Shown here one piece after another: positions 61,547-63,354 of a stretch of DNA of 63,354 bases. A model generated the notes under the pieces. The model was given only the letters and a program-made list of their open reading frames with translations. It was not told the DNA's origin and ran no database searches. The position numbers and the translations under genes were made by a program. The stretch's first letter is position 1, and each line of letters starts with the position of its first letter. This DNA is from an uncultured Clostridia bacterium (GTDB lineage: Bacteria > Bacillota > Clostridia > Christensenellales > Borkfalkiaceae): assembly GCA_947627765.1 (NCBI GenBank), contig CANQXA010000007.1:1-63354 (forward strand). The letters are read 5' to 3'.

Positions 61547-62368
61547 TCAATACTCCCTGTAACTTTGCAAAATGTCTTCCCTGTCCAACTTATCCGTCGC
61601 AAAATAAGCGGTCTCCATACGGATCAGGAAGCTGAGGAAGAGCACAACGTAGACGACGATCGCCACAATGCGGAACACCGCTTCGGGCGCAAAGGAGGCG
61701 GCGCCGAGCAGAAGCAGGGCCGCCACGAAGGAAATGAGGTAGGAGAGCACCAATTCCCAGCGGATCCCCACCATCAGACGGTAGGAATAGAGAAAGGCGT
61801 TGTAGGGCCCGAAACCCGTCATTTGGCGGCACGGGAGCCAGAGGTAGAACACGGTGACGACGTAGAGAAGCCCGTAGGTGAAGAGCAAAAAGGCGGCGAT
61901 GAACAGCACATAGACGAGCGCCGTCACATGGATGCTCGAGACCATAAAGATCACCGCCGAGAAGATGATCGCCCAGATCTCATAGAGGGCGGTGTAGACG
62001 AGCGTAATGAGAAAAGCCGAAAAGAGAACGTTTTTGAGCCCCGAGGCGACCCCCGAGAGGGAACGCTTCCCGATGCGCATATGCTTTTCCACAAAGGCGA
62101 GCATGAGCGCGGAGCAAAATAGGATGCTCACGAACGCAAACACGGTGTAGATCCCGCCCAGCCAGCTGTCGATGCGGATGAAACTCCATACGCGGAAGTA
62201 TTCGATAAACCCAAAACGGGGCTCTCCCGAAAAGAACCCGTGCATAAAGGAATAAATCGCCGTATAATCAAGCGACAACGCCAAAAATACGGCGGGCAGG
62301 ACCGCAAAGGGCAGGACAAACCATAGATTTTTGAAGATATACTTCCAACTATCCCGAAGACTGCGCAT
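61547..62368 (-). CDS. Polytopic membrane protein, unknown function
   Basis: 273 residues from the ATG at 62368, just below a good promoter; an upstream start at 62491 would read through that promoter. Begins with a short basic helix (MRSLRDSWKYIFKNLWFVLPF) and has about six membrane helices. Similar size and layout to the next gene, so they may be distant paralogues. Not recognised. The leader is only ~12 nt, with a weak ribosome binding site. Confidence 0.7.
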   Translation of the reverse strand: MRSLRDSWKYIFKNLWFVLPFAVLPAVFLALSLDYTAIYSFMHGFFSGEPRFGFIEYFRVWSFIRIDSWLGGIYTVFAFVSILFCSALMLAFVEKHMRIGKRSLSGVASGLKNVLFSAFLITLVYTALYEIWAIIFSAVIFMVSSIHVTALVYVLFIAAFLLFTYGLLYVVTVFYLWLPCRQMTGFGPYNAFLYSYRLMVGIRWELVLSYLISFVAALLLLGAASFAPEAVFRIVAIVVYVVLFLSFLIRMETAYFATDKLDREDILQSYREY

Positions 62369-62386
62369 ACAAATACCTATGCGTTC

Positions 62387-62415
62387 ATTATATAACAATT
62401 CGCGCGCGGTGTAAA
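62387..62415 (-). promoter_or_regulatory. Promoter of the membrane protein/phosphohexomutase operon
   Basis: Minus strand TTTACA (62410-62415), 17-bp spacer, TATAAT (62387-62392). Confidence 0.8.
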
Positions 62416-62633
62416 GCGTTTTCCGAAAATTCCTGAAATCCCCTCTCGGGCGAGAGGCGTGATAGCATTTGAACACCGAAAATTTGTTCAAGCGCCGTTT
62501 TCAATTCTTTATCAAAATTAGATCCCAAAAATCTTATTCGGAACGAAAATCGCAGGGAGAAAAGATTACGAATTGATTATGGAAAGATAATGAATGCGCC
62601 AAGGAAAAAGGCAAGTTTGGTTAAGCCGAGTTC
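62416..62633. other. Divergent intergenic stretch, no gene seen
   Basis: Lower in G+C than its surroundings and lies between two outward-facing promoters. No open frame with a ribosome binding site and no clear repeat was found. Confidence 0.5.
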
Positions 62634-62662
62634 TTGACAAATTTTACTTTCATTTCTATAAT
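62634..62662 (+). promoter_or_regulatory. Promoter of the HIT gene
   Basis: Consensus TTGACA (62634-62639), 17-bp spacer, TATAAT (62657-62662). Confidence 0.92.
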
Positions 62663-62698
62663 TTGAGAAAAAGGAGTTTTTATTGACCGGAGAACACC

Positions 62699-63100
62699 AT
62701 GGATTGTATTTTTTGTAAGATTATAAGCGGCGAAGTGCCGAGCAGAAAAGTCTATGAAACCGCGCATAGTTTGGTGTTTATGGACGTTGCGGGCGACGTG
62801 GACGGACATCTGCTCGCCGTGCCGAAAGAGCATTGCAAAAACATTCTTGACTGCGACGAAACCTCCCTCCGCGACCTCATGCTTGCGGTGAAGGAAGTTT
62901 CCAATCATCTCGTGGAGGACTGCGGTTACGACGGCGTGAACCTCTTGAATGCAAGCGGCGAGAGCGCGGGGCAGTCCGTCCCTCACTTCCATATTCACAT
63001 CATTCCGCGGAAAACGGGTGACGGCGTCAACGCGTGGCCGAAATTTGAGGGCGCAAAATTGCCGATCGACGAAACTTGGAAGAAAATAAAACTGCTTTAA
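62699..63100 (+). CDS. HIT family nucleotide hydrolase/transferase (HinT-like)
   Basis: 133 residues. Begins with CIFCKIISGEVPS, as in HinT, and carries the histidine triad SVPHFHIHIIPR near residues 93-104. HinT-like proteins hydrolyse nucleoside phosphoramidates such as AMP-lysine. The N-terminal CxxC pair is a common zinc site in the family. Own consensus promoter; followed by hairpins rather than another gene. Confidence 0.92.
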   Translation: MDCIFCKIISGEVPSRKVYETAHSLVFMDVAGDVDGHLLAVPKEHCKNILDCDETSLRDLMLAVKEVSNHLVEDCGYDGVNLLNASGESAGQSVPHFHIHIIPRKTGDGVNAWPKFEGAKLPIDETWKKIKLL

Positions 63101-63231
63101 CCTCTTTTCGGGAGACGGGAAACGAAACATCCTTCCCAAATGTCATGTCGACCGAAGTGGAGACATCTCTACCGCATGATAGTTTTATGAAAATTTAGAC
63201 CAATCAGCTTTCAATTTAGTGGTCTATCATC
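63101..63231. other. Intergenic stretch with interrupted inverted repeat
   Basis: No gene. TGGTCTATCAT (63220-63230) can pair with two separated left segments, ATGATAG (63176-63182) and TAGACCA (63196-63202). Upstream, ATGTC (63140) and GACAT (63162) form a further inverted pair. Confidence 0.5.
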
Positions 63232-63255
63232 GGCGGGGTCAATCCCCGCCTCTTT
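63232..63255 (+). terminator. Possible terminator downstream of the HIT gene
   Basis: GGCGGGG (63232-63238) pairs with CCCCGCC (63244-63250), loop TCAAT, then TCTTTT. Confidence 0.65.
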
Positions 63256-63267
63256 TGTAAAAGAAAA

Positions 63268-63299
63268 GGTAACGGGGTTACCGTAGTTCCCATAGGGAA
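63268..63299. repeat. Two short hairpins near the window end
   Basis: GGTAAC/GTTACC (63268-63282, loop GGG) and TTCCC/GGGAA (63287-63299, loop ATA). Neither has a T-run. Confidence 0.5.
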
Positions 63300-63328
63300 T
63301 TTAGGTAAGTCGCCGCTCAAAGAGAATT

Positions 63329-63354
63329 AGGCGTGGCGTGAAGCCACGCCTTTT
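63329..63354 (+). terminator. Terminator-like hairpin at the window end
   Basis: AGGCGTGGC (63329-63337) pairs with GCCACGCCT (63343-63351), loop GTGAA, then T residues up to the window edge. Confidence 0.65.

Overview
The window looks like a chromosomal stretch of a G+C-rich Gram-positive gut bacterium of the Clostridia. Evidence: AGGAGG-type ribosome binding sites, consensus sigma-A promoters with 17-bp spacers, many lipoboxes (LAAC, LAGC, SAC), a T-box leader on pheST, and CUT1-type sugar transport genes without a local ATPase. Assignment to a Christensenellales-like lineage is a guess from style, not something the sequence proves. No tRNA, rRNA, CRISPR array or phage module was recognised.

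Layout. Positions 1-330 are non-coding (hairpins, one promoter). Two small membrane proteins converge at about 700-900. From 1.9 to 38.8 kb lies a nearly continuous plus-strand block for glycan capture and breakdown. It holds: (i) a cysteine-repeat lipoprotein overlapping a heparinase II/III-like protein; (ii) a tightly coupled operon of phosphodiester-glycosidase lipoprotein, SGNH hydrolase, DUF4127 protein, ROK kinase, GH20, GH31 and a GNAT_C-like acyltransferase; (iii) an RpiR/SIS regulator; (iv) a 1774-residue lipoprotein ending in four ~300-residue repeats; (v) an ABC operon (binding protein, two permeases) followed by a second DUF4127 protein, a second GH31 and a GH26-like lipoprotein; (vi) an amino-sugar operon nanE, ROK kinase, nagB, nagA, aldose epimerase and GH36.

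From 38.9 kb on the content is mostly housekeeping: CtpE-like P-type ATPase (minus), serS - DEDDh exonuclease with a BRCT-like tail - NOL1/NOP2/Sun RNA methyltransferase (plus), PnuC-like transporter and a 1295-residue surface lipoprotein (minus), a split TSUP permease, Ppx/GppA, maf, an MreB-like gene, T-box-pheS-pheT, a lone serine recombinase beside two palindromes, phosphohexomutase with two membrane proteins (minus), and a HIT protein.

How the genes may work together (inference): surface lipoproteins bind and trim acetylated amino-sugar and galactose/glucose-containing glycans, the ABC importer takes up the products, cytoplasmic GH20/GH31/GH36 enzymes and ROK kinases split and phosphorylate them, and NanE-NagA-NagB send amino-sugar phosphates to fructose-6-phosphate. 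The least understood parts are the two DUF4127 proteins, each encoded near a GH31 gene, and the repeat lipoprotein. A dispersed 13-mer (TACCATGTCCGCG) with four exact copies in unrelated contexts is the most unexpected DNA-level signal.
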